48,030 nucleotides of DNA from Cyanobacteria bacterium PR.3.49 (GTDB lineage: Bacteria > Cyanobacteriota > Vampirovibrionia > Obscuribacterales > Obscuribacteraceae). This document shows, piece by piece, positions 1-8,646 of the stretch. The position numbers were made by a program, and so were the translations under genes. A model generated the notes under the pieces. The model was not told where the DNA came from and made no database searches. It worked only from the letters and a program-made list of their open reading frames with translations. Where the stretch lies: assembly GCA_013997645.1 (NCBI GenBank), contig PNKB01000016.1, positions 1-48,030 of the forward strand, written 5' to 3'. How positions within the stretch are numbered: the stretch's first letter is position 1; every line of letters begins with the position of its first letter.

Positions 1-868
1 GTCCTGCCATCGCATATGGTGACGAGCAGTCCATGCGAATTTTTCCGTCCCAATCAACCGTCATGAATGAAAACGTCGGATCAACCACATGGTTGACGAC
101 CTCAATCGGCAATTTGTGTGTTTCGATCAAACGCTCCCAATAATGCACCCCTGCACCACCGAGCGGATCGACAGCAGCTTTGATGCCTGACTTCTGAATT
201 GCTTTCAAATCAATCACCGACGCCAGTTCGCTGACATACAGTGTTGTGTAATCAAATTTGTGAGTGGTGGCGGCGCTCATTGCCTGGCGATAGCTGACGC
301 GCTTAACTCCGGCGAGGTCTTTGCCGAGAAAATCATTTGCTTTCTTTTCAATCCAGGCTGTGACATTGGTGTCAGCAGGTCCACCATTGGGCGGGTTGTA
401 TTTGAAACCGCCATCTTGGGGAGGATTGTGTGATGGCGTAATGACGATGCCATCAGCCAAACCGCTGGTGCGACCCTTGTTGTACGTCAGGATCGCCAGT
501 GAAATTGATGGAGTCGGCGTATAACCTAGTTCGGGGTCGATCATGACGTTGACTTCGTTTGCCGCAAGCACTTCCATGGCGCTGGCAAAGGCTGGTTCCG
601 AAAGCGCGTGCGTATCGATGCCCAAATACAGAGGACCGGTAATTCCTTGCTCTTTCCGGTACAGACAGATTGCCTGCGTAATGGCCAGAATGTGCTCTTC
701 GTTGAAAGCACGATGAAACGCGGATCCGCGGTGACCGGAAGTGCCGAAAGCCACTCGCTCAGCCGCGACATTCACATCCGGCTTTTCGCTGTAATAGGTC
801 GTGATAAGGCGTGGCACATTGACGAGCAACTCTCTTGGAGCAGGCTTGCCGGCTAACGGGCTGAGCAT
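1..868 (-). CDS. pgm: Phosphoglucomutase, alpha-D-glucose phosphate-specific (3' end outside window)
   Basis: Interconverts glucose-1-phosphate and glucose-6-phosphate in the cytoplasm, linking glycogen and sugar-nucleotide synthesis to glycolysis. Only the first 289 residues lie in the window; the frame runs off the left edge without a stop. The N-terminal part carries GTSGHRGSAFHRAFNE, typical of the family, and the catalytic phosphoserine loop GIVITPSHNPPQDGG followed by FKYNPPNGGPADTNV, which is nearly the enterobacterial Pgm signature. Further in, DPLGGAGVHYWERL and RMDCSSPYAMAG also match Pgm. The full enzyme is normally about 545 residues. The ATG at 868 has AGGAGA six bases upstream. 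It is divergent from the gene at 1176. Confident in family and subfamily. Confidence 0.93.
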   Translation of the reverse strand, partial: MLSPLAGKPAPRELLVNVPRLITTYYSEKPDVNVAAERVAFGTSGHRGSAFHRAFNEEHILAITQAICLYRKEQGITGPLYLGIDTHALSEPAFASAMEVLAANEVNVMIDPELGYTPTPSISLAILTYNKGRTSGLADGIVITPSHNPPQDGGFKYNPPNGGPADTNVTAWIEKKANDFLGKDLAGVKRVSYRQAMSAATTHKFDYTTLYVSELASVIDLKAIQKSGIKAAVDPLGGAGVHYWERLIETHKLPIEVVNHVVDPTFSFMTVDWDGKIRMDCSSPYAMAG

Positions 869-1175
869 GAGATATCTCCTGAATACCGATCAACTTACGA
901 AAATGACAGCTGTATATCATAGCCAGAGATGCAACAGACATCTACTTATCAAGTGCATTTTACGGGCGACACGACGATATTTGCAGACTGCTTTTGCGAT
1001 TCAACAAGCAAAAGCGGCATTGGGGCGGTGTTCTATTGCCGCGCAAGTAACCAATAGGATACTTAACGGAGCGAACTATGCGGCTTGCTGTCTGTCATAA
1101 TGCAAGCATGCGAAAGATTAAGTCCGTCCGGCGAGCGCGGAGCGGCACAGCGCATCTTTATCAGGAGAGCCGAAA
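869..1175. promoter_or_regulatory. Divergent intergenic region between pgm and the thioredoxin-reductase fusion
   Basis: This 307-base gap must carry the promoters of both divergent genes. No convincing -35/-10 pair is visible; a TATACA-like -10 for pgm can be read on the minus strand near 915, but its -35 is poor. A perfect eight-base stem, GCTTTTGC (990-997) with GCAAAAGC (1008-1015) around a ten-base loop, is the only clear structure; whether it is an operator, terminator or RNA hairpin is open. No open frame here has a ribosome-binding site. Confidence 0.4.
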
Positions 1176-2804
1176 ATGGTTACTGCGACGATTGAGAATG
1201 CATTTCCAAAGCTGTCGGAAGACGAAATGCGGCTGCTTGAACCAATGGCTACATGCCAGCTTTTCGATGACGGTGAATATGTTTTCAAAGCCAGTCAAAC
1301 AGAAATAGATTTGTTTGTCGTCAAAAGCGGCGCGATCGAAATTCGCAATCCGGCAGACAACGACGCAATCGTGACAGTGCACGAAGCAGGCGGTTTCTCC
1401 GGTGATGTTGATTTGATCATTCGCCGACCTCCAATCGTCTCAGGCGTAGCGCGCGGCAGAACGCACGTTCTTAAAGTTCCCGCAGATCGCTTGCAGGAAG
1501 TCCTGATCAAAATTCCAAAACTTTCTGACAAATTGATCACGGCTTTTCAGATGCGCAGAGAATTTCTCACGCAAATCGGCAAGCTTGGAATGAGCGTAAT
1601 CGGTTGCGGTCTTTGCAGTGACACAACCCTGCTGCGCGAATTTCTCCACAAGAATTTCGTGCCATTCACCTGGTACGACAAAGACACTGAAGTTGGGAAA
1701 GCCGCAATTGAGAAGTATCACGAATTTCCAATCGTTCAACTTATCGACGGACAAACTTTCGTGCGTCCTAATCTTCAAGACCTTGCCTACGAATGCGGAC
1801 TCTGGCATGAATGCCCGAGCCAGAGCGTTGACGTCGCCATTATCGGTGCCGGACCGGCAGGGCTGGCAGCGGCTGTTTATGCCGCCTCCGAAGGATTGAA
1901 TACGCTTGTCCTAGACAAACTCGGACCAGGCGGACAAGCAGGTGGATCATCCAAAATCGAAAACTTCATCGGTTTTCCATCAGGTCTGTCTGGCGCAGAA
2001 TTAGCAATGCGCGGTGTTTTGCAAATGGTCAAATTTGGCGGGCGCATGATCGCACCGACGACTGTTAAGAAATTCACCCCGGGAAAAACAGAAAAGGATC
2101 CGCATGAATTGACCCTTGATTGCGGTGCAATCATTAGTGCAAAAACTGTTTTGCTCGCATCCGGTGTCAATTGGAGAAAACTTGATGCAGTCAATGCGCA
2201 AAACTACGAACGCGCCGGTGTGTATTACGCCTGTACCAATGTTGAAGTCATGCTGCATGACACTCAAGATGTAGCTGTTGTAGGAGCTGGCAATTCAGCC
2301 GGACAGGCTGCAACTTACCTTGCTGACTGTTGCCCATCGCGAACCGTGCATTTGCTCGCCCGCGGCAAATTCGGTCCTAGTATGTCCGAGTATCTTTGCC
2401 AGAGAATCAGAGCAACTAAAAACATCATTGTCCACGAAAACTCTCACATCACGCGAGTTAATGGTGGAAATTATTTGATCGATTCTGTCGACCTATTGGA
2501 AGACGGAAAAGAAAAGAATCTCGCCATCAACGCTGTGTTCGTTTTTATCGGCGCAGAACCTGGTGCAACCTGGCTTCCGGACAGTGTGAAACGCGACGAA
2601 AAAGGTTTCATCCTCACAGGAACAGAAGTTGCCCAATCCGGTCATTGGCCTTTGAAAGACCGCATTCCATGCCCGCTGGAAACCACTGTTCCACGTTTGC
2701 TGGCTGCCGGAGATGTTCGTTCTGGAACCACAAAACGCGTAGGCTTTGCGGTAGGTGACGGCTCACTAGCCGTCACCTGCATCCACATGGTGATGCCGGA
2801 ATAA
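1176..2804 (+). CDS. Cyclic-nucleotide-binding domain / glutaredoxin-like / thioredoxin-reductase fusion
   Basis: A 542-residue three-part protein. Residues about 10-125 look like a CRP-type cyclic-nucleotide-binding barrel. Residues about 138-208 form a thioredoxin-fold segment with a CxxC pair, C144-G-L-C147. Residues about 217-540 are a thioredoxin-reductase-type flavoprotein with an FAD loop GAGPAGLAAA (225-234), GGQAGGSSKIENF, a second nucleotide loop GAGNSAGQA for NAD(P)H, and AAGDVRSGTTKRV near the end. The usual reductase CxxC is missing: the matching site reads GVYYACTNVE with one cysteine, so the CGLC of the middle domain may be the redox-active pair. Known relatives are soluble reductases of uncertain substrate. 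The start has CAGGAGAG upstream. The protein probably transfers NAD(P)H electrons to its own CGLC or a partner, possibly under cyclic-nucleotide or other ligand control. Confidence 0.88.
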   Translation: MVTATIENAFPKLSEDEMRLLEPMATCQLFDDGEYVFKASQTEIDLFVVKSGAIEIRNPADNDAIVTVHEAGGFSGDVDLIIRRPPIVSGVARGRTHVLKVPADRLQEVLIKIPKLSDKLITAFQMRREFLTQIGKLGMSVIGCGLCSDTTLLREFLHKNFVPFTWYDKDTEVGKAAIEKYHEFPIVQLIDGQTFVRPNLQDLAYECGLWHECPSQSVDVAIIGAGPAGLAAAVYAASEGLNTLVLDKLGPGGQAGGSSKIENFIGFPSGLSGAELAMRGVLQMVKFGGRMIAPTTVKKFTPGKTEKDPHELTLDCGAIISAKTVLLASGVNWRKLDAVNAQNYERAGVYYACTNVEVMLHDTQDVAVVGAGNSAGQAATYLADCCPSRTVHLLARGKFGPSMSEYLCQRIRATKNIIVHENSHITRVNGGNYLIDSVDLLEDGKEKNLAINAVFVFIGAEPGATWLPDSVKRDEKGFILTGTEVAQSGHWPLKDRIPCPLETTVPRLLAAGDVRSGTTKRVGFAVGDGSLAVTCIHMVMPE

Positions 2805-3142
2805 TCTTTGGGAGCGATTCGAACATCCGTTTAGGCAAGAGCGGTTCTGGCCCTTAATGCAATCTTCGTTTTGGTTGTAATAAGAACCATCTACTACAAG
2901 CAGTTCACAAAAGCGCTTGGCAACCTAAATAGTTTTACTGGCATGGTTTTTCAGGTTTTGACCTGAGCAAAAAATTAGTGAAAAGTCCACTATCTATTCG
3001 CAACATTGTAAAGTTTGTCAAGCGCCTAAAAGGCAAAACATATACTGGTACTAGGTTCTCACTTATGATTGCCCCTCTTTGCTATGTAGTAGAGAAAGCC
3101 ACCCGCTGAGTGGCGCACCAATTTATGTTTATGGAGTCAATC
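2805..3142. promoter_or_regulatory. Intergenic region and leader of the 82-residue protein gene
   Basis: 338 bases without a gene. A small hairpin TGGTT/AACCA near 2873-2890 follows the reductase gene but lacks a T-run. A TATACT at 3041-3046 could be a -10 box, with TTGTCA at 3015-3020 as a poorly spaced -35 (20-base spacer). In the putative leader a five-base stem, GCCAC (3098-3102) with GTGGC (3110-3114), lies upstream of the GGAG ribosome-binding site. Confidence 0.3.
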
Positions 3143-3391
3143 ATGAGCACGGCAACCAAAGTAGGAACCCGCGGTATCGTTCAAATCAATCGCCAACCCA
3201 ACGAAGGTTGGTTGTGCTCCGTATCCTTTTACGGCAGCGACCGTCGTTCTACCCAAGTAGTTTTGGACACCAAAAAGACTATCGAACTTTTCCGCGCACT
3301 CGGCGCGCCGCTTCCTGTCTCCAAGAAAGATGTTCATGTAGTTGAATTCTTCAACGGCAACGTCGACGCGATCACTCCTTTCGGACTTTAA
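3143..3391 (+). CDS. Small orphan protein, 82 residues
   Basis: Family not recognised. The ATG at 3143 is preferred over an in-frame ATG at 3110 because GGAG lies six bases before it. The protein begins MSTATKVGTRGIVQINRQP and has no signal peptide or membrane segment. It is a mixed, probably small beta-rich soluble domain with GWLCSVSFYGSD in the middle and a hydrophobic end, DAITPFGL. Codon use resembles the neighbours. It sits alone between a plus-strand reductase and a minus-strand transporter and has its own leader, so it is likely expressed by itself. No function can be assigned. Confidence 0.6.
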   Translation: MSTATKVGTRGIVQINRQPNEGWLCSVSFYGSDRRSTQVVLDTKKTIELFRALGAPLPVSKKDVHVVEFFNGNVDAITPFGL

Positions 3392-3430
3392 GTTCGAAAA
3401 GGCAGTCGATTTGCAGACAAAAAATTTGGC

Positions 3431-5488
3431 TTAGCTCGCTGGTTTGCTAGTCGCAATCCGATAAAGAGTTAGACCCATCAAAGCAAAGAAGAGCACACCG
3501 GCAATCTGGTAGCCTCCGGCACCAAGCATTTGCGTTAAGGTGTGCTCTAAGCTTATTTTCTGCAGAAATGCATAAATCGGCTCCGGTATCGAAAGCAGTG
3601 CGATGATAACTCCTGAGAGAGCACCACCAGCAACCAGACCGGTCGCGAACAAACTGCCGCTTCCCAGTTCGTCATCCTCGGATTTTTCACCTCTGCGCTT
3701 GGCAGTAAATTCGACGAACTTTTTGATGCATCCGCCGGCAAAAATAGGCAATGTCGTAGACAGCGGCAGGTAAGCGCCGACTGCAAAATTCAAAGAATTG
3801 ACGCCGCAAAGCTCCATCGTGGTGGCGAGAAAAACACCGACCAAAACGAAATTCCAATCGAGGTTGAAAGAAAGCATTCCTTTGATGAGGGTTGCCATCA
3901 AGGTGCCTTGCGGTGCCGGAAATTTGTCGCTGCCTATTGCGTGAACGATTCCCTTTGCCGCCATATCCGGTGACGGCAGATCGAGCATTTTGACAGTCAA
4001 TCCGATCACTATAGAGGCGACTACTGCGCCAATGAAAAGGCAGATTTGTTGATTTCTTGGAGTTGCGCCGACGATGTATCCGGTCTTCAAATCCTGCGAT
4101 GTTGCGCCACCATTGGCAGCGGCAATACAAACAATGCCGCCGACCACGAGCACCATCGGTTCATACAAGTGACCTGTCATGCCAAAAGCGATGAATACCA
4201 ATGATGTTGCCATCAAAGTGGCAATAGTCATGCCCGAAATGGGGTTGGAACTCGACCCGATCAAACCTACAATTCGGCTTGATACTGTTACGAAAAAGAA
4301 GCCGAAAATAATTACAAGAACACCGATCAAAAGTTTCTGAAGAATAGAATCGCCTGGTATCTGCGGCAGTGCCATCATCAATACGACCAGAACAAAAGAG
4401 CCAACCAGAACCGTTTTCACAGAAAGGTCTCTTTCGGTCCTCAAAACTGCATCACCAGAACCATCAGACTTAAATGAACCAAGGCTGTCTTTGAAGGATG
4501 AAACTATGGTCGGTATTGTTTTCAGCAGAGTGATGAAACCGCCGGCCGCCACAGCACCAGCACCAATTTGGCGCACATACGCTCGATAAACGGCTTCAGC
4601 GGTATTGGCAAAAGTGTGCGTGCTCGGATCCCAGTTGCCCGTACCACCAACTGAAGTGAGACTCTGCAGATAGCCGAGTTTTACAAGCTGTTGAGCGATC
4701 GTATCCATGGGCACCAGACCGGCCAATAGTGGTATCAAACCAAGCCACGCCAGCACACCACCTGCTACCAACGTGCCTGCAATTTTGAAACCGACAATAT
4801 AACCGACGCCCATATACTCAGGCGTAATCTCTCCATTTACGGTAGCGGAAGGTAGATATTTGTTGGTTTGTTTGGTGACGTATGTAGGTGTCTCCGCAAT
4901 AATGTGCAGCACTTTCTGTAGCAACGCGAAAAGCATCGCAATACCGAGACCGAAGTAAGCTGTCTTAGCCGAGCTGCCGCCTTTCTCGCCTGCAATTAAG
5001 ACTGAACCGCATGCGGTGCCTTCCGGATAGGGAAGATTACCGTGTTCTTTGACTATTAAAGAACGACGCAATGGAATCATCATCAATGTTCCAAGCACGC
5101 CACCCAGAGCAGCCAGAATAAATATCGTCCAGTAATCGAAAAATGGAGCGCCGACACTGTCTCCTTTTTCCGTAAGACTTAGAAAGAGAAATCCAGTAAG
5201 GGTGAATACGACACCGGAAGCAATCGATTCGCCGGCTGAGGCTGTGGTCTGAATGATGTTGTTTTCAAGGATCGTTGTTTTGAGAAACTTTCGACCCAGT
5301 GAGATCGCAAGAACAGCTACAGGAATAGATGCTGAAACCGTAAGACCGGCTTTCAGAGCGAGGTACACTGATGCGGCACCAAAGAGTATGCCGAAAACAC
5401 AGCCGAGGATTATGGCTCTGGGTGTGAGCTCTTTTACAGCTGCCTCGGCCGCGATGTATGGTTTGAATTCTTGGCTAGTTTCTTGCAT
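3431..5488 (-). CDS. OPT family oligopeptide transporter
   Basis: A 685-residue polytopic inner-membrane protein of the oligopeptide transporter (OPT) superfamily. The first half has the characteristic LGCVFGILFGAASVYLALKA segment and TASAGESIASGVVFTLTG, followed by GNLPYPEGTACGSVL, a hallmark of prokaryotic OPT proteins. Many hydrophobic spans continue to the C-terminus. OPT proteins move peptides or metal chelates by cation symport; the substrate here cannot be told from sequence. The first possible codon is TTG at 5494, but ATG at 5488 gives a cleaner N-terminus (MQETSQEF); neither has a good ribosome-binding site. The gene has no operon partner in the window. Confidence 0.92.
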   Translation of the reverse strand: MQETSQEFKPYIAAEAAVKELTPRAIILGCVFGILFGAASVYLALKAGLTVSASIPVAVLAISLGRKFLKTTILENNIIQTTASAGESIASGVVFTLTGFLFLSLTEKGDSVGAPFFDYWTIFILAALGGVLGTLMMIPLRRSLIVKEHGNLPYPEGTACGSVLIAGEKGGSSAKTAYFGLGIAMLFALLQKVLHIIAETPTYVTKQTNKYLPSATVNGEITPEYMGVGYIVGFKIAGTLVAGGVLAWLGLIPLLAGLVPMDTIAQQLVKLGYLQSLTSVGGTGNWDPSTHTFANTAEAVYRAYVRQIGAGAVAAGGFITLLKTIPTIVSSFKDSLGSFKSDGSGDAVLRTERDLSVKTVLVGSFVLVVLMMALPQIPGDSILQKLLIGVLVIIFGFFFVTVSSRIVGLIGSSSNPISGMTIATLMATSLVFIAFGMTGHLYEPMVLVVGGIVCIAAANGGATSQDLKTGYIVGATPRNQQICLFIGAVVASIVIGLTVKMLDLPSPDMAAKGIVHAIGSDKFPAPQGTLMATLIKGMLSFNLDWNFVLVGVFLATTMELCGVNSLNFAVGAYLPLSTTLPIFAGGCIKKFVEFTAKRRGEKSEDDELGSGSLFATGLVAGGALSGVIIALLSIPEPIYAFLQKISLEHTLTQMLGAGGYQIAGVLFFALMGLTLYRIATSKPAS

Positions 5489-5577
5489 TGCCAAAGCGTA
5501 TCAGGTGCGAGCCCTAATGGCAAAGCGAAACAGGCGCAAACGGAAGAGTTTTCTCCTCGTTACATCGACAAAATATA

Positions 5578-5613
5578 AAAGGTGCATTCACCCGGGGAGA
5601 GGAATGCACCTTT
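5578..5613 (-). terminator. Rho-independent terminator after the LysM gene
   Basis: Perfect 12-base arms, AAAGGTGCATTC (5578-5589) and GAATGCACCTTT (5602-5613), enclose a 12-base loop. Read on the minus strand the stem is followed by a T-rich stretch, fitting termination of the LysM gene that ends at 5632. Confidence 0.8.
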
Positions 5614-5631
5614 AGTGTGTCAGCGGAAAAA

Positions 5632-6030
5632 CTATAGTCGCAGGGTCGCTCCTTCGTGCACCTTTCCGTGCTTTAGCTCCGGAAAGTCATATCTGTTCAG
5701 TTCCGTGATGCGTTGCATTTCACGCTTGATTTCAGACTTTGTTGCATCAGGATTTCCAGTCACGCCCAGCGATCTTCTGGCTACTTGATAAAGGCTATCG
5801 CCTGCTTTCACTGTGTATTGTTGTGCATCGAGAATTTCGACTGCCCAACTCGAATAGACTTTCTGTCCTGCCGAATTGAGAACGGACCCAGGCACCCACC
5901 CGTCGCGCGTATCGATCTGCCGCGCTGCGTTTCTATCCAAAAGCTGCAGTGCTTCGAGACCCAATGCATTAGCGGCAGGGTCATGCTCCATCGGTTCAAC
6001 ATTCGGACAAGAAAATTCAAACGATCTCAT
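5632..6030 (-). CDS. LysM-domain protein, leaderless
   Basis: A 132-residue protein whose C-terminal half is a LysM peptidoglycan-binding domain: QYTVKAGDSLYQVARRSLG at about residues 71-89, then an unusually long linker, and the closing HEGATLRL. The first 60 residues are not recognised. There is no signal peptide, although LysM domains act on cell wall, so the protein either leaves by a non-Sec route or works inside the cell. The ATG at 6030 has GAGG eight bases upstream. A strong terminator follows directly, and no other gene shares its transcript. It resembles the LysM protein at 28425-29288 in having extra residues inside the motif. Confidence 0.82.
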   Translation of the reverse strand: MRSFEFSCPNVEPMEHDPAANALGLEALQLLDRNAARQIDTRDGWVPGSVLNSAGQKVYSSWAVEILDAQQYTVKAGDSLYQVARRSLGVTGNPDATKSEIKREMQRITELNRYDFPELKHGKVHEGATLRL

Positions 6031-6136
6031 TCTGTTTCCCTCAGTTTTTCGCCAACGACTCAGTTGCCGGCACTGTAAATCAGGGTGCAGGGCATAAATT
6101 GGTCACAAAGATTAAACGGGCAGATTGCGCGGGCGG

Positions 6137-7030
6137 CTAGCTCAGGACAGAGCGGTCGACGAAGTATTTCCGCAAATTGGCGAATATTTCCTGTGAGTCA
6201 CCGCCGACGACATGATCCGCACCGGCAGCGCGGAGAGCCTCAGCCAATTGATACTCTTCCGGAACTTGTAATCTACTCTCATCAACACTCACTTCGTCAG
6301 GATATGGAATTTCGTCTTTGGGAAACTCTTCCAATGTTTTTTTCACTAAACCCACTGCTTCCATAACTTGCGGGCGATCAATGCAGTAGGAAAATCCTAT
6401 CGAAACTATCTGAAAGCGCTCTTTATTAGCAAGGACGGTTAGTAACTCCGAAACAGCATCAGCTACGTAGTAGATGCAGTCAGGCTTCACGGTGTCGGAA
6501 ACATATTCGAAGTGGTCCGTTCCTTTGAAAAAATTCGGTCGCCGTCCCAATATCTCCATCAGGTTAGAGCTGATCAATTTTCCTTGCTCGCTGCGCGACC
6601 ATCTATCGAGAACTTCTTGTTCGACAGCCGAGGTGATGTAACTGTACGCGCCGGCTTTGTGCAGGTCGGCAACCAATTCGATCGCTCCATCAAAATAAGA
6701 ACATGATTCGGCAGCTTTGGTGGCGATCTCGTTGTAAAATGCTGCCGCAGCATCGACATTTGCCAGTGCGTCGTCATTATCTTGATTGAAGAGAAACATT
6801 TTGTCGGCGCAGGAAAAACCCGATTTGGTAAAACCAAAATTGATCAGCCGCTCGATTGTCATGCGCGCGCGCTTTTCCGGCGGGGTGAAAAGCCAATAGG
6901 CAAAAGCGAAGGCAACTGGATTGAGGTGCATTCTGTTGACCAGAACACCGTCGCGAATCCACATTATTGCTGAGCCGGGCATTGAGTTTGAGATACCAAA
7001 TAAGCCAGGACCGGCCTGAAAGCCAGCCAA
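6137..7030 (-). CDS. HAD-like hydrolase fold protein lacking the catalytic nucleophile
   Basis: Up to 297 residues. The order of motifs matches the haloacid dehalogenase superfamily: an N-terminal WIRDGVLVNR (24-33), a helical cap region, SYITSA (130-135) as motif II, FFKGTD with K169 as motif III, and CIYYVADAVSE with D191 as motif IV. In the first motif the usual DxDG reads I25-R-D27-G, so the phosphorylated nucleophile aspartate is absent. Either activity is lost and the fold binds a ligand, or chemistry has changed. The first usable codon is TTG at 7030; ATG codons at 6982 and 6964 are alternatives, and none has a clear ribosome-binding site, so the N-terminus is uncertain. No operon partner. 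Confidence 0.7.
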   Translation of the reverse strand: MAGFQAGPGLFGISNSMPGSAIMWIRDGVLVNRMHLNPVAFAFAYWLFTPPEKRARMTIERLINFGFTKSGFSCADKMFLFNQDNDDALANVDAAAAFYNEIATKAAESCSYFDGAIELVADLHKAGAYSYITSAVEQEVLDRWSRSEQGKLISSNLMEILGRRPNFFKGTDHFEYVSDTVKPDCIYYVADAVSELLTVLANKERFQIVSIGFSYCIDRPQVMEAVGLVKKTLEEFPKDEIPYPDEVSVDESRLQVPEEYQLAEALRAAGADHVVGGDSQEIFANLRKYFVDRSVLS

Positions 7031-7096
7031 GTTATTTTAATTCATTGAGAACGCCAGTCATTGAAAAAAACAAAAACTCTTGTCATCCAAACACTA

Positions 7097-7112
7097 AAGC
7101 CGCAAGCGGCTT
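7097..7112 (-). terminator. Hairpin after the lysine-rich mini-gene
   Basis: AAGCCG (7097-7102) pairs with CGGCTT (7107-7112) around a four-base loop. On the minus strand it lies about 50 bases past the stop of the mini-gene at 7160 and is followed by a T/G-rich stretch. It may end that transcript. Confidence 0.45.
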
Positions 7113-7159
7113 GAACGCGCACTCACGGCTTCAAAAAACTCCGAGTTACCGTCTGAGAA

Positions 7160-7261
7160 TTACGTAGAACGCTTTTTCTCCTGTTTTGCGGCCTTTTTCT
7201 CTTTTTGAGTCTTAGCCGGCTTCTTTTTTACTTCTTTCTTCTGCTTTTGCTCTTTTCCCAT
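7160..7261 (-). CDS. Lysine-rich 33-residue mini-protein
   Basis: A short open frame with good translation signals: ATG at 7261 preceded by GAGAGGGATC. The peptide starts MGKEQKQKKEVKKKPAK and ends KKRST. About half the residues are lysine or arginine, with glutamine and glutamate and no hydrophobic stretch, so it is probably disordered and could bind nucleic acid or ribosomes. Adenine-rich DNA can produce such frames by chance, but the strong ribosome-binding site and a possible terminator downstream favour a real gene. Function unknown. Confidence 0.5.
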   Translation of the reverse strand: MGKEQKQKKEVKKKPAKTQKEKKAAKQEKKRST

Positions 7262-7361
7262 GATCCCTCTCCCGGAAGACTACTTCACCAAGAACACTGA
7301 CACTATATTAATGCTTTCTCGGGAGTTGCGCACCCCCTAATTCAAAAACGGACAGCGTTCT

Positions 7362-8396
7362 TTAGGGCTCGGAGACTTTTATCAACAACTTGCCGATGTT
7401 GCCACCGTCGAAAAGAAGATTGAGAGATTCAGGAGCGTTTTCCAAACCGTCCACAATGGTTTCTTTGTGCTTGATTTTTCCTGCCGCCATCCACATCACT
7501 AGTTTGGTAGCTGCTTCCTGAAAGCGTTGGACGTAATCGGTGATGATAAAGCCTTCAATCTTAATGCGCTTCATCAAAGCTGGCGCAATGCTCAGACGAG
7601 ATTTTTTGTCGTCGGTATCGTTATAGCCGGAAATCAGACCGCACAGAACAAAGCGGCTGTGCAAGTTCATCCGCTTATACACTGCTTCCATAATCTCTCC
7701 GCCGACGTTCTCGAAGTTGATGTCAACCCCGTCCGGTGTGGCATCCTCGAGCTGTTTTTTCCAATCGGGATTTTTGTAATCCACGGCCGCATCAAACTTC
7801 AATTCATTCTTGAGCCAATTGCATTTTTCTTCACCACCAGCAATACCAACAACTCGCATGCCGCTGATTTTGCCGAGTTGTCCGACAATGCTTCCTACCG
7901 CGCCGGCCGCAGCGGAAACAACCATGGTCTCGCCTTCTTTCGGCTTGCCGATTTCGAAGAAGCCGAAAAAAGCGGTCAAACCTGTCATACCTGCTGCGCC
8001 AGCCATAATTTCGAGCGACAACCCCGGCAACTTAGGCAAGACAGTTAAAGGCCAGGCACCGCGACCATCGGACACGACATACTCCTGCCACCCCAGGACA
8101 CCACTCACATAAGCGCCTTCTTTGAACTTCGAGTTCTTCGAGCGCATCACTTTGCCGATACCAAGTCCGCGCATCACTTCGCCAATTTGAACCGGCGGCA
8201 GATATTGCTCCATATCGCTCATCCAAATCCGATTCGTAGGATCGAGTGAGAGATAAATTGTGCGGACGAGAATTTGGTCCTTTTCCAGTTCTGGAATGTT
8301 TTGCTCGACAAAATCGAAATTGTCTTTGGTTACCCGACCACTTGGTCTCGATTTCAGGCGAAATTGGCGATTGATGATTTGAGTTGTGCTTGTCAT
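7362..8396 (-). CDS. NADP-dependent MDR-superfamily oxidoreductase (CurA/YncB-like)
   Basis: A 344-residue cytoplasmic zinc-independent medium-chain reductase. It matches the curcumin reductase / leukotriene B4 dehydrogenase-like group along its length: INRQFRLKSRPSG at the start, TIYLSLDPTNRIWMSD, GWQEYVVSDG, the NADP-binding loop AAAGAVGSIVGQ (162-173), INFENVGG, and VDGLENAPESLNLLFDG near the end. Such enzymes reduce the conjugated double bond of enones with NADPH. The ATG at 8396 is preferred over an in-frame ATG at 8444: it has GGAAA upstream and matches where homologues begin. The gene stands alone, divergent from 8647. Physiological substrate unknown. Confidence 0.92.
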   Translation of the reverse strand: MTSTTQIINRQFRLKSRPSGRVTKDNFDFVEQNIPELEKDQILVRTIYLSLDPTNRIWMSDMEQYLPPVQIGEVMRGLGIGKVMRSKNSKFKEGAYVSGVLGWQEYVVSDGRGAWPLTVLPKLPGLSLEIMAGAAGMTGLTAFFGFFEIGKPKEGETMVVSAAAGAVGSIVGQLGKISGMRVVGIAGGEEKCNWLKNELKFDAAVDYKNPDWKKQLEDATPDGVDINFENVGGEIMEAVYKRMNLHSRFVLCGLISGYNDTDDKKSRLSIAPALMKRIKIEGFIITDYVQRFQEAATKLVMWMAAGKIKHKETIVDGLENAPESLNLLFDGGNIGKLLIKVSEP

Positions 8397-8593
8397 GTAC
8401 TGTTTCCGACGTCGAATTTTTGCAAACTTCGATTTTATCGGCATTACGGCATTTGCGCCGTCTGTAATTGATAAACCGAAAGCCTCAACTGCTCAAATTT
8501 GCCGCGGTATGCCATTTCATTAAATGCCGAATGTCCGTCAGAGGTAGGCTTTCCAGGCGTGTGTATGGGTCGAAAAATCGGGTACAACCTAGA

Positions 8594-8603
8594 CGTATAT
8601 AAT
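8594..8603. promoter_or_regulatory. AT-rich -10-like element in the divergent region
   Basis: GTATATAATA contains TATAAT on the plus strand, about 45 bases before the gene at 8647, and a TATTAT-like box on the minus strand towards the reductase at 8396. No good -35 box is seen for either direction. Confidence 0.35.
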
Positions 8604-8646
8604 ACTTTCACATAGTTAATAATCACCCCGATTTTGAGCTAAACAT

